Positions 17,607-26,764 are shown, counted from the stretch's first letter. The stretch: 64,000 nucleotides of DNA from Caldivirga sp. MU80 (GCF_001663375.1 NZ_LCTF01000005.1:1-64000), one strand, 5' to 3'. The notes: generated by a model from the letters alone, not told the origin. Numbers and translations are program-made.

Positions 17607-17638
17607 GTTCTCACTAAGAACTAGTTCTTAGTGAGAAC
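17607..17638 (-). promoter_or_regulatory. 32-bp perfect palindrome between TATA box and ATPase start
   Basis: The half-site GTTCTCACTAAGAACT (17607-17622) is followed directly by its exact reverse complement (17623-17638), with no mismatch and no spacer. It starts two bases from the ATPase ATG. A TTTATATA box lies just beyond it (about 17640-17648, minus strand), so transcription would begin inside the palindrome. The position is that of an operator which would block RNA polymerase; the 5' end of the mRNA would also carry half the site. Confidence 0.75.
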
Positions 17639-17684
17639 CTATATAAACTAATCGGTGAAATTCACGATTAAAACTACCGATGCA

Positions 17685-18561
17685 TTATCGCTGACTTATT
17701 ACTTCTCTTAATGCCATTAGCATTCCCTTCCTGTTTGGTGCGTCCCTTGGCAGTATGTACTCATCATCTATCCTTTCTATGAAGCCCGTATTGACTAATC
17801 TATTTAGTATTTCGTAGACTCTTGATTCTGGGGCTTCCCCAATTAAAGCCTTAACCACCTTAGCCACCTCACCCAGCGTACCCTTCCCGCCTAACCTATC
17901 CAGTGCTATGATTACGGCTGAGTATCTTTCTGGGGATTGGGAGCCAAGTAGGAAGCCCTTAAACTCCTCCTTAACCTCATTAATCACCATCCCCTCCACT
18001 TCACTTAAGTCGACAGGAACATTTAGTGCTCGGGGTGGTGCCCCCGAGAGGGGGTTATTTCCCTCCGTTAGATGAGCCGATGGGGCGATACCCCACTGTT
18101 ACCACCACTCCGAGGCGAAGCCATTAACCCCCAAAGAGGGGGCAACGGACGAGACCCCCACGGTGAAACCCCGCCCAAAAGACGGGGAGGGGGATCATTC
18201 CAATCTTCACGGCGTTGAACTCAAGGAAGGTTTCCTCATCCACACCCAATACATTAGAGATGAACCTAACCACCCTACCACCCAGTGTATACCTCCTAAT
18301 GGCTTCATTAACTCCCTCCAGGAATACCCTAATGAAGTCGGGCCTTGAGTACCTTCTCTTCTTTGGGTCGTAGAGTCTCATTAAGTTAACCTTGACGACA
18401 ATATATCTTTGATCATTAACTGCGACATTAACTACACTGGTCTTGCCAACCCTCCTAAAGCCATAAACTGATAGCCAAACCCTCCTATCAATGCTCTCCC
18501 TTATTTCACTCAACTTCCTCTCTATCGTAAAGATCTCTCTTATCCTCCTTAGGCCTAACAT
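17685..18561 (-). pseudogene. Second archaeal ATPase gene, middle replaced by GC-rich segment
   Basis: The N-terminal part (from ATG 18561) has Walker A GFRRVGKTS (K40) and runs to about residue 122 (TFLEFNAVKIG), then reads into unrelated GC-rich DNA and stops at 18124. The C-terminal part resumes near 18025 (VPVDLSEVE...) and encodes the winged helix (GTLGEVAKVVKAL...YEILNRLVNTGFIERID), ending at 17685. By comparison with the neighbouring intact ATPase, about 140 residues including Walker B are missing, so this is a deletion with a foreign insert and not a simple insertion. The C-terminal piece could still be made as a 104-aa DNA-binding protein from ATG 17999. Confidence 0.72.
18029..18187 (+). 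ncRNA. GC-rich multi-hairpin segment inside ATPase remnant
   Basis: Four hairpins follow one another: CTCGGGG (18029-18035) with CCCCGAG (18042-18048); TGGGG (18081-18085) with CCCCA (18091-18095); CCCCC (18128-18132) with GGGGG (18138-18142); and CCCCG (18169-18173) with CGGGG (18183-18187), the last followed by AGGGGG. The final hairpin plus AGG resembles the right-end hairpin of the TnpB element at 1269-1310. It is probably a solo IS200/IS605 end or omega-RNA relic (MITE-like). Strand and transcription are inferred. Confidence 0.5.
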
Positions 18562-18569
18562 CGAATAAC

Positions 18570-18602
18570 ATTACGCCCCCGTAATTATTACGCCCGCGTA
18601 AT
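18570..18602 (-). promoter_or_regulatory. Two tandem dyads upstream of the broken ATPase gene
   Basis: ATTACG-CCCC-CGTAAT (18570-18585) and ATTACG-CCCG-CGTAAT (18587-18602) are two copies of one 6-4-6 dyad, separated by a single base and flanked by AAC/GTT that extend the outer symmetry. They begin 8 bp upstream of the ATG at 18561. This is the same position as the 32-bp palindrome of the neighbouring ATPase, but the sequence differs. It looks like a tandem repressor site. Confidence 0.65.
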
Positions 18603-18789
18603 GTTAAAACCTTACTCATCTTGCAAATATCTACCCTTAGATCAGGTAAGGTTAATTACGCAATCAAGTTCCTCCCAGCCCATCAAGGATGGGGGGGAGG
18701 ATAACTTGCCTTAAACCCCTTAAAGATTTAGTCTGGAACGATGAAATAATGAAAATAAGTTTAATAATCTGGGCATTGGTATAATTAGT

Positions 18790-19233
18790 ATGTCTTGGAA
18801 GCCCAGTGAGGATGTTGAGAGGGATAAGGAGAGGGTTATTGAGTATGAGAAACTGTATGGTGGGTTTACTGTACAGGGGCCGTTGACTGTGGAGTTGCGA
18901 ACAGGCATTATAGTGGCTGCCAGATTTGCCGATAAACTAAGGCGTGCTGCCTTTGCCGCCTTCTCAAGAACAGTACCTGAAGATGTGATCCTGAGGGATA
19001 TTGCAGAGTTAAATAGGTTGATATATGAGGAGATGATGAAGATGAACATAGATAAACTAGCCCTCGTTAGGATAAGTGTCGTTGTTATTTACGATCAAAG
19101 AAATAATAAACTCAACTTCTCTAATATAAAAATTGAGAGACTTTACACCGAGGATGAGTTAAACAAGGTGGTGAGCGAGAGGTGCAGGGAGCTGGAACAG
19201 AAACTTGAGCGCATTAAGAGCATTATTGGGTAG
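18790..19233 (+). CDS. DUF2258-like archaeal protein
   Basis: A 147-aa soluble protein. VELRTGIIVAARFADKLRRAAFAAFSR (near residues 34-60) followed by AELNRLIYEEM (near 73-83) resembles DUF2258, an uncharacterised crenarchaeal family; I am only moderately sure of that name. The last 30 residues form a charged, coiled-coil-prone helix (VVSERCRELEQKLERIKSIIG). A TTTAATAATC box lies about 30 bp before the ATG. Convergent with the SagB-like gene, 16 bp apart. Confidence 0.6.
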   Translation: MSWKPSEDVERDKERVIEYEKLYGGFTVQGPLTVELRTGIIVAARFADKLRRAAFAAFSRTVPEDVILRDIAELNRLIYEEMMKMNIDKLALVRISVVVIYDQRNNKLNFSNIKIERLYTEDELNKVVSERCRELEQKLERIKSIIG

Positions 19234-19249
19234 CTGAACCAATTGAGTT

Positions 19250-20050
19250 TCATAAACTCCCCTTACCAATAAGCATTAAAACCACGGGAAACTCACCCAT
19301 ACAGTCAATGTCTAAAAACCTGCATAGTTCATTATCATAGAAGGCGCCAACAGCCCTGACACCCAATCCAAGGCCTGTGGCGGCTAGGTAAATGTTTTCC
19401 ATAACAGCTCCAGAGTCCAGTAACACGTATCTTAAAGCCCGCTTCCAGTATTTCCAATAGGTCCTAGCATACATCACCGTAAGTATTATGACCACTGATG
19501 CACGTGAAACGTGATCCTGCCCGAGGGCTATGTCGGCCATCAATGAGCTGTAATCACCAAGCCTTAAGACCTCAAGGGCGTGGTCAAAGGGGTCGTACTT
19601 GTACAACCCACTTTTAAGGCCCAGCACATTGTTAACCACCGGGTAAGCTTCAACGGGCTGCAGCGCACCTGCAGAGGGGTATGAGCGTAGCGGGTATTTA
19701 CCATACCCGTAGGCCTGGGTCCAACCTGTAATACCGACACCCATGTACAGCACCGTGGCTAGGTCCTCAATACTTATGGGTTCATTGGCAAAGTCATCAG
19801 CGCTCCGCCTTGTGCTAATTACCACACTGATCGGTGTACTAACGCTCTTTGGCTTAGGTAGGGTGATGATGCTACTACTTCGCCTCCTCCTCAATGGCGG
19901 CATTGGGCCCATTCTCCTGGGCCAGTATTCATCCCTATAATGCCTCATCAGGAAATCGCAGGCTAGGCCAATATTATTCCTGCTAATTAGCATTTTAAAT
20001 GCATCCAATGCCTCATTAGGGACTACATCTTCTAAGTTAATGTCGCACAT
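19250..20050 (-). CDS. SagB/ThcOx-type nitroreductase-family oxidoreductase
   Basis: A 266-aa FMN-dependent oxidoreductase. STRRSADDFANEPIS (near residues 79-93) is the flavin-binding start, RSYPSAGALQPVEAYPVV (near 122-139) is the SagB-type signature, and ENIYLAATGLGLGVRAVGAFYD (near 219-240) is the second FMN-binding region. SagB-type proteins oxidise azoline rings in peptides or carry out other FMN redox steps. No YcaO cyclodehydratase or precursor peptide is seen nearby, so a thiazole/oxazole role is not supported here. Starts at ATG 20050. Confidence 0.82.
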   Translation of the reverse strand: MCDINLEDVVPNEALDAFKMLISRNNIGLACDFLMRHYRDEYWPRRMGPMPPLRRRRSSSIITLPKPKSVSTPISVVISTRRSADDFANEPISIEDLATVLYMGVGITGWTQAYGYGKYPLRSYPSAGALQPVEAYPVVNNVLGLKSGLYKYDPFDHALEVLRLGDYSSLMADIALGQDHVSRASVVIILTVMYARTYWKYWKRALRYVLLDSGAVMENIYLAATGLGLGVRAVGAFYDNELCRFLDIDCMGEFPVVLMLIGKGSL

Positions 20051-20342
20051 AATTGATTAACTAGGTCATGGACCTAAAAGCTTTAATTCACAATACCCAT
20101 GATGCTTAACGTTCATGAGGTTTGATTAATGTTTAGGTTTTTGTGAAAATAATTTCGTTAAGCCAATTGGTAATGAAGCTAGTGTTGATGGTACCTGGGG
20201 CTTTTTACTCTTAAGCAGGTACCCACTACACTGATGCTTAATGGCATATGCCCTAGTGAATAGTATTCTCAGTGATGCCACTCTAAACCCTCTCATGCTG
20301 AACCATACCGATATTGGGAGAAACCTACAGGATCAACGGAAT

Positions 20343-21917
20343 TCACTTAACTTTGCCCCAACCGCCTCCTCCCGGCGTTTTTATGGTTACTTCGTCGTTG
20401 GGGTTTAGGTCTATTGATGCCTTACTGGGTAGCTTAACCACTGATCCATCTACCCTAGTCACCGTTACCTCCCCAGGTTCACCATCACCCCCACCCCAAA
20501 GCCCCCAGGGCCTCACCTTGAAGCGCTCCGCCATTATTGATAACCTGGCTGGGGTGAGGACCTTGAAGGACCTCACTATGCCATCCCCACCCCTGTATAG
20601 GCCCACCCCACCACTCCCATCCCTTATCCTATAAGCCGTGAAGAGTATTGGGTACTGCCTCTCCGCAATCTCAATGGGCGTGTTGAGGGTGTTGGTCATG
20701 TTTACGTGGACCCCTGAAACTCCAGGCTTACCAGGCCTACCCCCAGTCCCCCCACCAATAGTCTCGTAGTAGGCCCAGTAGCCTCCGTTTGGTAATGGGC
20801 CACCGAGCATGATATTCATCATCGTACCTGACCCAGCCGCAGGGACTTTATTGGGTAGTGCCTTGGCCAGGGCCTTGAAGGTTACGTCCGCTATTCTCTG
20901 GCTTGTCTCAACATTACCACCACTAACCGGCGCCGGCTTTCTTGGATTCACCAGGGTGCCCTCCGGGGCGTTCACGTCGATTACGCTGTAGAAGCCCTCA
21001 TTCGTGGGTATGTCTCCGCTTAACAGTGACCTCACGACGAAGGAGACCGCTGAGTACGTTACGCCAAGTACGGCGTTTATTGGTGCCTCAACCTGGCTGT
21101 GGGTACCGGTGAAGTCCGCCTTAACTAAACCTCCCTTAACCTCAACCCTTATGCGTATTGGTAGCAAATCCTCACCAAGCTCCATGTAGTCCACCGCCTC
21201 GTAAGCGCCATCAGGCCACCTTGAGGTCTCCAACACCGTTAACCTCCTGCCGTATTCAATGCCCTCACCCCACGCCCTCAGGACACCATCAACACCGTAC
21301 CTACTCACCAATTCCCTAATCCTAGATGCCCCAACCCTATTAGCCGACAACTGAGCCATTAGGTCCCCATGGGCTGTCTCAGGGGTCTTGAAATTGCTTA
21401 GGATCATGTTAACGACATCCTTGTTAAGCTCACTACCCCTAACCACTTTAACCGGCGGTATGATGAGCCCCTCCTCGTATATAGTCTTGGCCAGTGGGTT
21501 TATGCTGCCTGGTGTTGGTCCGCCTACGTCGACGTGGTGAGCCTTATTGACGACGTAACCCACCAACCTGTCACCAGCGTAAACGGGCTCCATGACCATT
21601 ACGTCGTTTAGGTGAGTCCCGGATATGTAGGGGTCGTTGAGGAGTACCACGTCACCCTGGTTCAACTCAACCCCCTCCCTATCAAGCCAGTTGAGGAGGT
21701 TCCTAACCCCAACCCTGAATGAACCCAGGTGAACGGGTATGTGCTCAGCCTGGGCAACAACCTCACCCTCAGGGTTCACTATGGCGCAGCTGTGGTCCAT
21801 CCTCTCGCGTATGTTTGGTGAGAAGGCAGACCTACGCAACGCAACCCCCATCTCCTCAGTTACGAAAACCGATGCCCTAAAAACCAACTCCCAGGAAACC
21901 ACGTTAAAGGTCAACAC
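20343..21917 (-). CDS. HyuB-type hydantoinase/oxoprolinase subunit
   Basis: A 524-aa member of the hydantoinase B/oxoprolinase family. [24 protein letters not shown] (near residues 24-47) and the metal-site stretch [20 protein letters not shown] (near 92-111) are classic, as are [15 protein letters not shown] (near 123-137) and the Gly-rich end TPGGGGWG. HyuB normally works with a full-length HyuA to hydrolyse five-membered cyclic amides with ATP; no HyuA is adjacent, and the short HyuA-like gene at 8121 is the only one in the window. The start is probably GTG 21917. An APC permease is divergently encoded 56 bp away and may supply its substrate. Confidence 0.88.
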   Translation of the reverse strand: MLTFNVVSWELVFRASVFVTEEMGVALRRSAFSPNIRERMDHSCAIVNPEGEVVAQAEHIPVHLGSFRVGVRNLLNWLDREGVELNQGDVVLLNDPYISGTHLNDVMVMEPVYAGDRLVGYVVNKAHHVDVGGPTPGSINPLAKTIYEEGLIIPPVKVVRGSELNKDVVNMILSNFKTPETAHGDLMAQLSANRVGASRIRELVSRYGVDGVLRAWGEGIEYGRRLTVLETSRWPDGAYEAVDYMELGEDLLPIRIRVEVKGGLVKADFTGTHSQVEAPINAVLGVTYSAVSFVVRSLLSGDIPTNEGFYSVIDVNAPEGTLVNPRKPAPVSGGNVETSQRIADVTFKALAKALPNKVPAAGSGTMMNIMLGGPLPNGGYWAYYETIGGGTGGRPGKPGVSGVHVNMTNTLNTPIEIAERQYPILFTAYRIRDGSGGVGLYRGGDGIVRSFKVLTPARLSIMAERFKVRPWGLWGGGDGEPGEVTVTRVDGSVVKLPSKASIDLNPNDEVTIKTPGGGGWGKVK

Positions 21918-21973
21918 CTCAGGCTATTAAACGTTTAACAAGGCTTAAGTGACACCGGTTAAAAGGCCTAACC

Positions 21974-23398
21974 ATGGCTAGGCAGGTTAGTGGGGAGTTA
22001 AGCAGGGGTGCAACAGGCCTCCTCGGCTCGCTCTACAACTCCTTAGCTGGGCAGGCGCCGGCCTACAGCATTGCAGCTGGGGCTGCGCTTGTAATGGGCC
22101 AGGCGTATGCAGCCGCACCCCTAGCCATGCTATTGACGCTACTGGGTGTTTTAACGGTGGTATACTCAATATTCGTAATGGCGCGTAGGTACCCACATGC
22201 AGCCAGCTTCTACGCGTACGTAACGAACACGTTAAATTCATGGACAGGCTTCTTCAATGGCGTCGTCTACACCGTGTTTTACAGTATCATTGGTGTTGGT
22301 TCAGTGGCCATAGCCTTCGCCTACCTGGGCGCGGAGGGAGTTTATGCTGTTACTGGGTGGTCAATAAACCCACTAATCCTGCTCCCAGTGCCCATGGTAT
22401 TAGCCCTAGTACCCACTGTGCTTGGCATTAGACCAAGCATTAAGACTGAAATAACTTTAACTAGCATTGAAGTTGCAATGCTTCTGGTATTCGTTGCATT
22501 ATCCATCACGGCCAACGTGAGTAAACTTTCCCCATTACCATTCACTGTGCAGGGGACATTACAAACAAGCCCCAGTGGAATCCTAGCGGCATTGTCGGGT
22601 GGGTTGGTGTTCGCCATAACGTACTTCATGGGTTTTGAGGTTAGTACACAAATTTCCGAAGAGGTTAGAGACCCCAGGAGGAGTGTACCAACGGGCACGC
22701 TCTGGGCTACGGTAATCATGGGGCTCCTCTACATACTCGTCACATACGCCATAATACTCGATGTCGGCTACTCTCAATCAGCTATCAGCAACTTTGTAAG
22801 TGAGGCCGAGGGCATGGGTCCGAATCCCGTTTACACGTTAATCGGTCATTACCTGGGTAAACCCGGCCTCATACTATTCGCCGTAAGTGTGTTGTTCAGT
22901 GTGTTTGGGTGTTACCTAGCCACCTTGAATGCAACGGCTAGGATGCTTTACGGCATGGCTAGGGATGGGTTGTTACCTGCCTGGCTGGCGGAGACCCACC
23001 CAAGGTTTAGGAGCCCACATAATGCCCTTTACCTAAGCACTGGGGTTGCCGTAGCCACCATGGTACTTGCATACCTAGCCTCATACCTAAGTGGTTACTA
23101 TAAGCCGATTGAGTTAACGTACAATGCAATGGAGTATGCGTACGCCATTGACTCGCTGTATTACGTGCTCAGCCTACTACTGATAGCGGCTGGTGCACTC
23201 AGGGTTACGTCATGGCTTGGTAAGGTTGCAATAGCCATTGGAGCTGCGTTACTTGCCATGACGCTGTACTACTCGGTGACAAACATTGTTTACCTGTACA
23301 TACTACTTGCATCAATAGTATTGGTAATAGCCATAGAGTTAACGATATTGAGGAGTAGGTTAAGGGGAATTAAGGCAACCACATGCCCATACTGCTAA
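21974..23398 (+). CDS. APC family amino-acid permease
   Basis: A 474-aa transporter with about twelve predicted helices. The N-terminal GLLGSLYNSLAGQAPAYSIAAGAALVMG (near residues 17-44), FEVSTQISEEVRDPRRSVPTG (near 223-243) and NATARMLYGMARDGLLPAWLA (near 318-338) are hallmarks of the APC superfamily. It would import amino acids or derivatives by cation symport. ATG 21974 follows a TTAAAAGG stretch. Divergent from hyuB, suggesting a shared control region at 21918-21973. Confidence 0.85.
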   Translation: MARQVSGELSRGATGLLGSLYNSLAGQAPAYSIAAGAALVMGQAYAAAPLAMLLTLLGVLTVVYSIFVMARRYPHAASFYAYVTNTLNSWTGFFNGVVYTVFYSIIGVGSVAIAFAYLGAEGVYAVTGWSINPLILLPVPMVLALVPTVLGIRPSIKTEITLTSIEVAMLLVFVALSITANVSKLSPLPFTVQGTLQTSPSGILAALSGGLVFAITYFMGFEVSTQISEEVRDPRRSVPTGTLWATVIMGLLYILVTYAIILDVGYSQSAISNFVSEAEGMGPNPVYTLIGHYLGKPGLILFAVSVLFSVFGCYLATLNATARMLYGMARDGLLPAWLAETHPRFRSPHNALYLSTGVAVATMVLAYLASYLSGYYKPIELTYNAMEYAYAIDSLYYVLSLLLIAAGALRVTSWLGKVAIAIGAALLAMTLYYSVTNIVYLYILLASIVLVIAIELTILRSRLRGIKATTCPYC

Positions 23399-23434
23399 CT
23401 AAGGACCTGCCATACGCCCCAGCAAAACCTGCCT

Positions 23435-24175
23435 TTAACCCCTTAATCTCAGGTGGGTTTGACCCATTGGCAGATTGCTGTATAGTGGATGCATGTTAAC
23501 TGAGAGAGTCCTCTGGCCCCTTGGGGCAGCTATGACCCAAGCATAGTTAACGCTGTTTATGGTTGAGGCCACGTTGGGGTGGTAGCCCCTCCTTATCAAC
23601 ACAACGTCGAAGTCGTGAACCACGTAGGCCTCCTCCTCATCCTCACTTAGCACAAGTTGAACGGCGAAACCTGGGTCAATGCCGTAGAATATGTAGGCCT
23701 CGGGTTTGCCATCATGCCTATGTGGTGGGTATGAGGTCCAGTTGCCAGTAGCCCCCTCAGTGTACCCCATTAGGAATGAGTAAGCCGAATCCCCCTCACC
23801 AATCATTGTGTAAACCCTCCTCTCATATGGTGGCACACCAGACACTACTGGTCTAACAGTCTCCCTCCGCTTAACGTAAAACTCACCCCCACCCTCAGCC
23901 CAGGACTCGGCTAGGTAGGCTATAGTGTTTGGCTCAAGCTCAACACTGACGCTCATGCCCCTTGGCAGGTAGGCCACGTCGAAACTACCCATGGAAACAC
24001 CATTAACCCTCATCGAGCCCCTTAGAGCGAAGAGGAGGGCCTCACCATTAGCCGCGTTAGCCGTGCTCACCACACGCCTACTAGTGGCTATTGAACTTAA
24101 CTTGAAGTACCCATCCTCAAAAACCCTAACCCACTCATCATCCACCTTATGGTAGTCCCTGTACCTAACGTGCAT
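23435..24175 (-). CDS. iolB: IolB/KduI-family 5-deoxy-glucuronate isomerase
   Basis: A 246-aa bicupin. YPPHRHDGKPEAYIFYGIDPGFAVQLVL (near residues 155-182) supplies the metal-binding His/Glu cluster and VVLIRRGYHPN (near 196-206) the last His, as in IolB. IolB isomerises 5-deoxy-glucuronate in myo-inositol breakdown. No other iol gene is visible, so the substrate here could be another uronate. Starts at ATG 24175. It is convergent with the APC permease, 36 bp apart. Confidence 0.8.
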   Translation of the reverse strand: MHVRYRDYHKVDDEWVRVFEDGYFKLSSIATSRRVVSTANAANGEALLFALRGSMRVNGVSMGSFDVAYLPRGMSVSVELEPNTIAYLAESWAEGGGEFYVKRRETVRPVVSGVPPYERRVYTMIGEGDSAYSFLMGYTEGATGNWTSYPPHRHDGKPEAYIFYGIDPGFAVQLVLSEDEEEAYVVHDFDVVLIRRGYHPNVASTINSVNYAWVIAAPRGQRTLSVNMHPLYSNLPMGQTHLRLRG

Positions 24176-24317
24176 GGTTAAAGACCAGTGCTAACCCCCT
24201 AATAAAGGTTGAATAGGATTAGTGCAACCACCTCAAGGGCAGTCCCCCAACCAGGTTTAACCGGAGTCAACCCAACCATTAGGGTAATGTTTTTATTTGG
24301 TTTTGTTTTGTGGTTTT

Positions 24318-24476
24318 GTGGGTCGTGGTGTTGTTGTTAGGGGGTTTGGGAGGGGGAGTTTGAGGTGTGTTAGGTGTGGTACTCATGAGGCCGTGATAAG
24401 GAGATACGGACTAATGCTATGCAGAAGATGCTTCAGAGAAGTAGCACCACAACTAGGATTCAAAAAATACTACTAA
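24318..24476 (+). CDS. rps14P: Small ribosomal subunit protein uS14 (S14P), zinc form
   Basis: A 52-aa frame ending [19 protein letters not shown]...[15 protein letters not shown], a clear archaeal uS14 with a C-x2-C...C-x2-C zinc knuckle and the conserved CRRCFREVA stretch. No ATG is available: GTG 24318 gives the expected length, and TTTTTAT at about 24290-24296 lies about 25 bp before it, fitting a leaderless mRNA. Upstream TTG codons (24297, 24303) would add an unusual hydrophobic tail. It stands alone, away from a ribosomal operon, and its last four bases overlap the end of the convergent LysO-like gene. Confidence 0.88.
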   Translation: MGRGVVVRGFGRGSLRCVRCGTHEAVIRRYGLMLCRRCFREVAPQLGFKKYY

Positions 24477-25342
24477 ATGGTTAAGACAAGGGGCACTACG
24501 ATTGGAACCACCACGGTAAGCAGTAGGCCATTTGATATTGAGGCCACTGAGTAATCCCTACCCAACACCGACACGTAGACGGGCAGGGTATCATCCATCG
24601 TGGTAGCCCCACCTACGCTTATCAATGCCTCAGGGCTACCTGGCATGAAGGGTACCACCACGTACGTCAACTGTTCCCTAAGGAAGTTGGTTAGGAAGGC
24701 AAGAAGCCCGTAGTATGGCCCAGCGTAAAGGGCAACTGTGGGGCCTGTGAAGGTGTACCAACCCATGCCAAGGGCCACCGCCAGTGATACATTCAACCCA
24801 ACACCCAGTAACCGTGAAAGCGCCAACCCGGTTAATGAGCTGCCGATTAGGGCCGCTAAACTTGCCATTAACCCAACCCTCCCACCGGCTGCAATTGACC
24901 TGAGGGTAATTACCCTACCCGTTGATAAGCCAACCACGGAGGCAAGTACCATCAACTCTGGTTCAACGGCATTGCCGACTATGGGTATGCGTGTAAACGC
25001 CCCCACTACCCAACCAACCACGAGGGTTAGTATGAATACCAACGGCGCCCTACCCCTAGCCACAGCCCTACCCCGACCCCACCCCCTGCTGATTAACATG
25101 CCTACGGCGTAGGTTACCAGCACTATGGCTATGGAGTAAGCCAGGGAGTAGGCCACAAGTCTGGTGACCTTGCTTAGGCTCGTTAATTCACCGCCACCCC
25201 ACATGCTTATGGTGAATATCAGGGCTAGTACAGTGGGCGTAAGTAGCTTATTAGCAGCCTTACCAACACTAGGCGGCAGTATCCTTCCGGCTATCATCGC
25301 CAGGGCGAAGACTATTATGAATAGGAAACCGGCAATGTACAT
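24473..25342 (-). CDS. LysO family (DUF340) lysine exporter-like protein
   Basis: A 289-aa protein with about eight predicted helices. [10 protein letters not shown] (near residues 197-206), [17 protein letters not shown] (near 216-232) and [15 protein letters not shown] (near 240-254) are the signature segments of the LysO/DUF340 family, whose E. coli member exports lysine. It is of normal length. Starts at ATG 25342. Its neighbours do not tell the substrate. Confidence 0.85.
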   Translation of the reverse strand: MYIAGFLFIIVFALAMIAGRILPPSVGKAANKLLTPTVLALIFTISMWGGGELTSLSKVTRLVAYSLAYSIAIVLVTYAVGMLISRGWGRGRAVARGRAPLVFILTLVVGWVVGAFTRIPIVGNAVEPELMVLASVVGLSTGRVITLRSIAAGGRVGLMASLAALIGSSLTGLALSRLLGVGLNVSLAVALGMGWYTFTGPTVALYAGPYYGLLAFLTNFLREQLTYVVVPFMPGSPEALISVGGATTMDDTLPVYVSVLGRDYSVASISNGLLLTVVVPIVVPLVLTI

Positions 25343-25566
25343 CCAACCACCCAGTAGTCAAAGCAATAGGCTACATTCAACCGGTTAGGCATGCACAGTA
25401 CCGTTAGGGTGTATGTGTACTCCATTAAGTGGGTGGACACCCCTAGGGTTTTACTTAATTACCCTTCGTTGGTAAATTGTCTGCTTGGTTAGGATTCATC
25501 AACCATCAGCCCGAATCCCCTCACCACGTCAATTAAGCGGTAGCCCAACCCCTAATAAGGCTTACA

Positions 25567-25719
25567 GAAACTCTCTAAGGAGTAGAAGGGCTTAAATACT
25601 TGCATGCTCTCAGGCTTATACTGAACGAAGTCTCCCTAAAGGGAGTAAAAGTAATATTAACACTGCCGAGGCCACTAGGGGGTCTGCCATATTGGAAACT
25701 CCCTAAAGGGAGTGGAAGG
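25567..25719 (+). CRISPR. Three-repeat degenerate CRISPR remnant
   Basis: Three related 23-25-nt repeats sit at 25567-25589, 25627-25651 and 25695-25719, with core CTCCCTAAAGGGAGT preceded by GAA(A/G) and followed by GAAGG or AAAAG. The unrelated gaps of 37 and 43 nt are spacer-like. The core is palindromic, as in many archaeal repeats, and the first copy is the most diverged (CTCTCTAAGGAGT). The pattern resembles the second array at 42767-42998. No cas gene is in the window. The rest of 25343-25950 shows no gene. Confidence 0.6.
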
Positions 25720-25950
25720 TTGGCGGAGTTGATGTGGGCATTGATGTCAAGCAGTTGGTTAACGTGGTGGCGAATGCCCTAACTAGGTGTGTAACGTAAA
25801 GCTAATAGACGTGGTGAAGAAGGTCTTCAATGCCTTAAAGTAACGCCACGCTACTACGCCAGATAATAAGTATATACTATGCCTAATTCCACGTGTATAT
25901 AATTAAGTTTATAAATATCCTAAGGTAAAAGTAAATTAGGGGTGGGGTAG

Positions 25951-26496
25951 GTGGGTGGCTGCATCAGCGCCAGGGAGGTTGCTAAAATGGTTAGGGACGC
26001 TAAGGTTAGGGTAGTTGTGGCGAGTCCAAGTCTTGGTCTCACTATGATGGGTTACCTGATTGAGGCTGCTGGGCGCGGTGTGGATGTTAAAGTCATCACA
26101 AGGCCAACCATTGTTAGGGGTAAGGTTCTTCCAACTATTATTGATCCTAAGGCTCTTAAGCTCTCTAAGAGGGATTCGCTAATCTACTTTGCATTACTCA
26201 TAATCATCATGGTTGCCAGTTACTTAATGCACCTCCCATCATCATTAGTATTATTCATGGGTCTTGCATTAGCAATCGGCTTTATGATGTACATGTTTAG
26301 GGAGTTCATAGCCTATACCCTCAAGCTGAAGCCACGCGGATTCACGCTGGACACGCTTGACTTCGTTCACAGGAACACTGCACGCGCAGCGGCATTAGCA
26401 ATACTCCTCGTAACAGCCATAGGCGGCTTTATCATATGGGCAGGCTTCCTGTTCGGCATTCCACTGGTTACCTGGCTTATAGTGGGCTTCGGCTAG
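25951..26496 (+). CDS. Truncated PLD-like domain with membrane helices
   Basis: A 181-aa protein. Residues 4-52 (ISAREVAKMVRDAKVRVVVASPSLGL...AAGRGVDVKVITRP) resemble the first strand-helix unit of a phospholipase-D-like domain, but no HxK motif follows. Residues 75-115 and 137-181 form about four membrane helices. GTG 25951 follows a purine-rich GGGGTGGGGTAGG. It may be a truncated or specialised membrane-anchored PLD-fold protein; function unknown. Confidence 0.5.
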   Translation: MGGCISAREVAKMVRDAKVRVVVASPSLGLTMMGYLIEAAGRGVDVKVITRPTIVRGKVLPTIIDPKALKLSKRDSLIYFALLIIIMVASYLMHLPSSLVLFMGLALAIGFMMYMFREFIAYTLKLKPRGFTLDTLDFVHRNTARAAALAILLVTAIGGFIIWAGFLFGIPLVTWLIVGFG

Positions 26497-26514
26497 GATG
26501 CTGTGGTAGAAGAG

Positions 26515-26690
26515 GGATAGGTGTGCCCCGTTCCCCTCATGCCTGCGTTCCTAATCACCAGTCATCCCTTGTCGGGACTTTGCCCCCATTCTCGGGGTGT
26601 CATCTTTTCACAGCCCACGGGGCAGGGACTGAACCCGCCCCATCACCGGCACTTTACCTCCGGAAGCGGGACAAGACCTAAGTAAAGGGC
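26515..26690 (-). ncRNA. GC-rich structured segment upstream of DUF2080-TnpB
   Basis: A GC-rich block in an otherwise AT-rich gap holds several short stems: CCCC (26584-26587) with GGGG (26594-26597); and GGGGC (26619-26623) with GCCCC (26637-26641) enclosing GGG/CCC. On the minus strand it reads GCCGGTGATGGGGCG, close to GCCGATGGGGCG in the plus strand of the 18029-18187 segment. It may be a solo omega-RNA-like or IS-end relic. The strand is a guess from that resemblance. Confidence 0.35.
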
Positions 26691-26764
26691 TTACTTATAA
26701 ACTTTTCGCAGAAATTATCTTAAAAGGAGACGAAAGGCTTATAAAGTTCGGTTCTATAGTGTCA

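Noticed and set aside
20241-20345. Short frame with DIGRNLQDQ, like the GMC oxidoreductase motif
   Set aside because: Only about nine residues match, no other GMC motif is near, and the frame runs into the hyuB 3' end. It may be a relic but cannot be supported.
21974-22241. Minus-strand frame inside the APC permease gene
   Set aside because: Shadow of a strongly supported permease gene; no motif.
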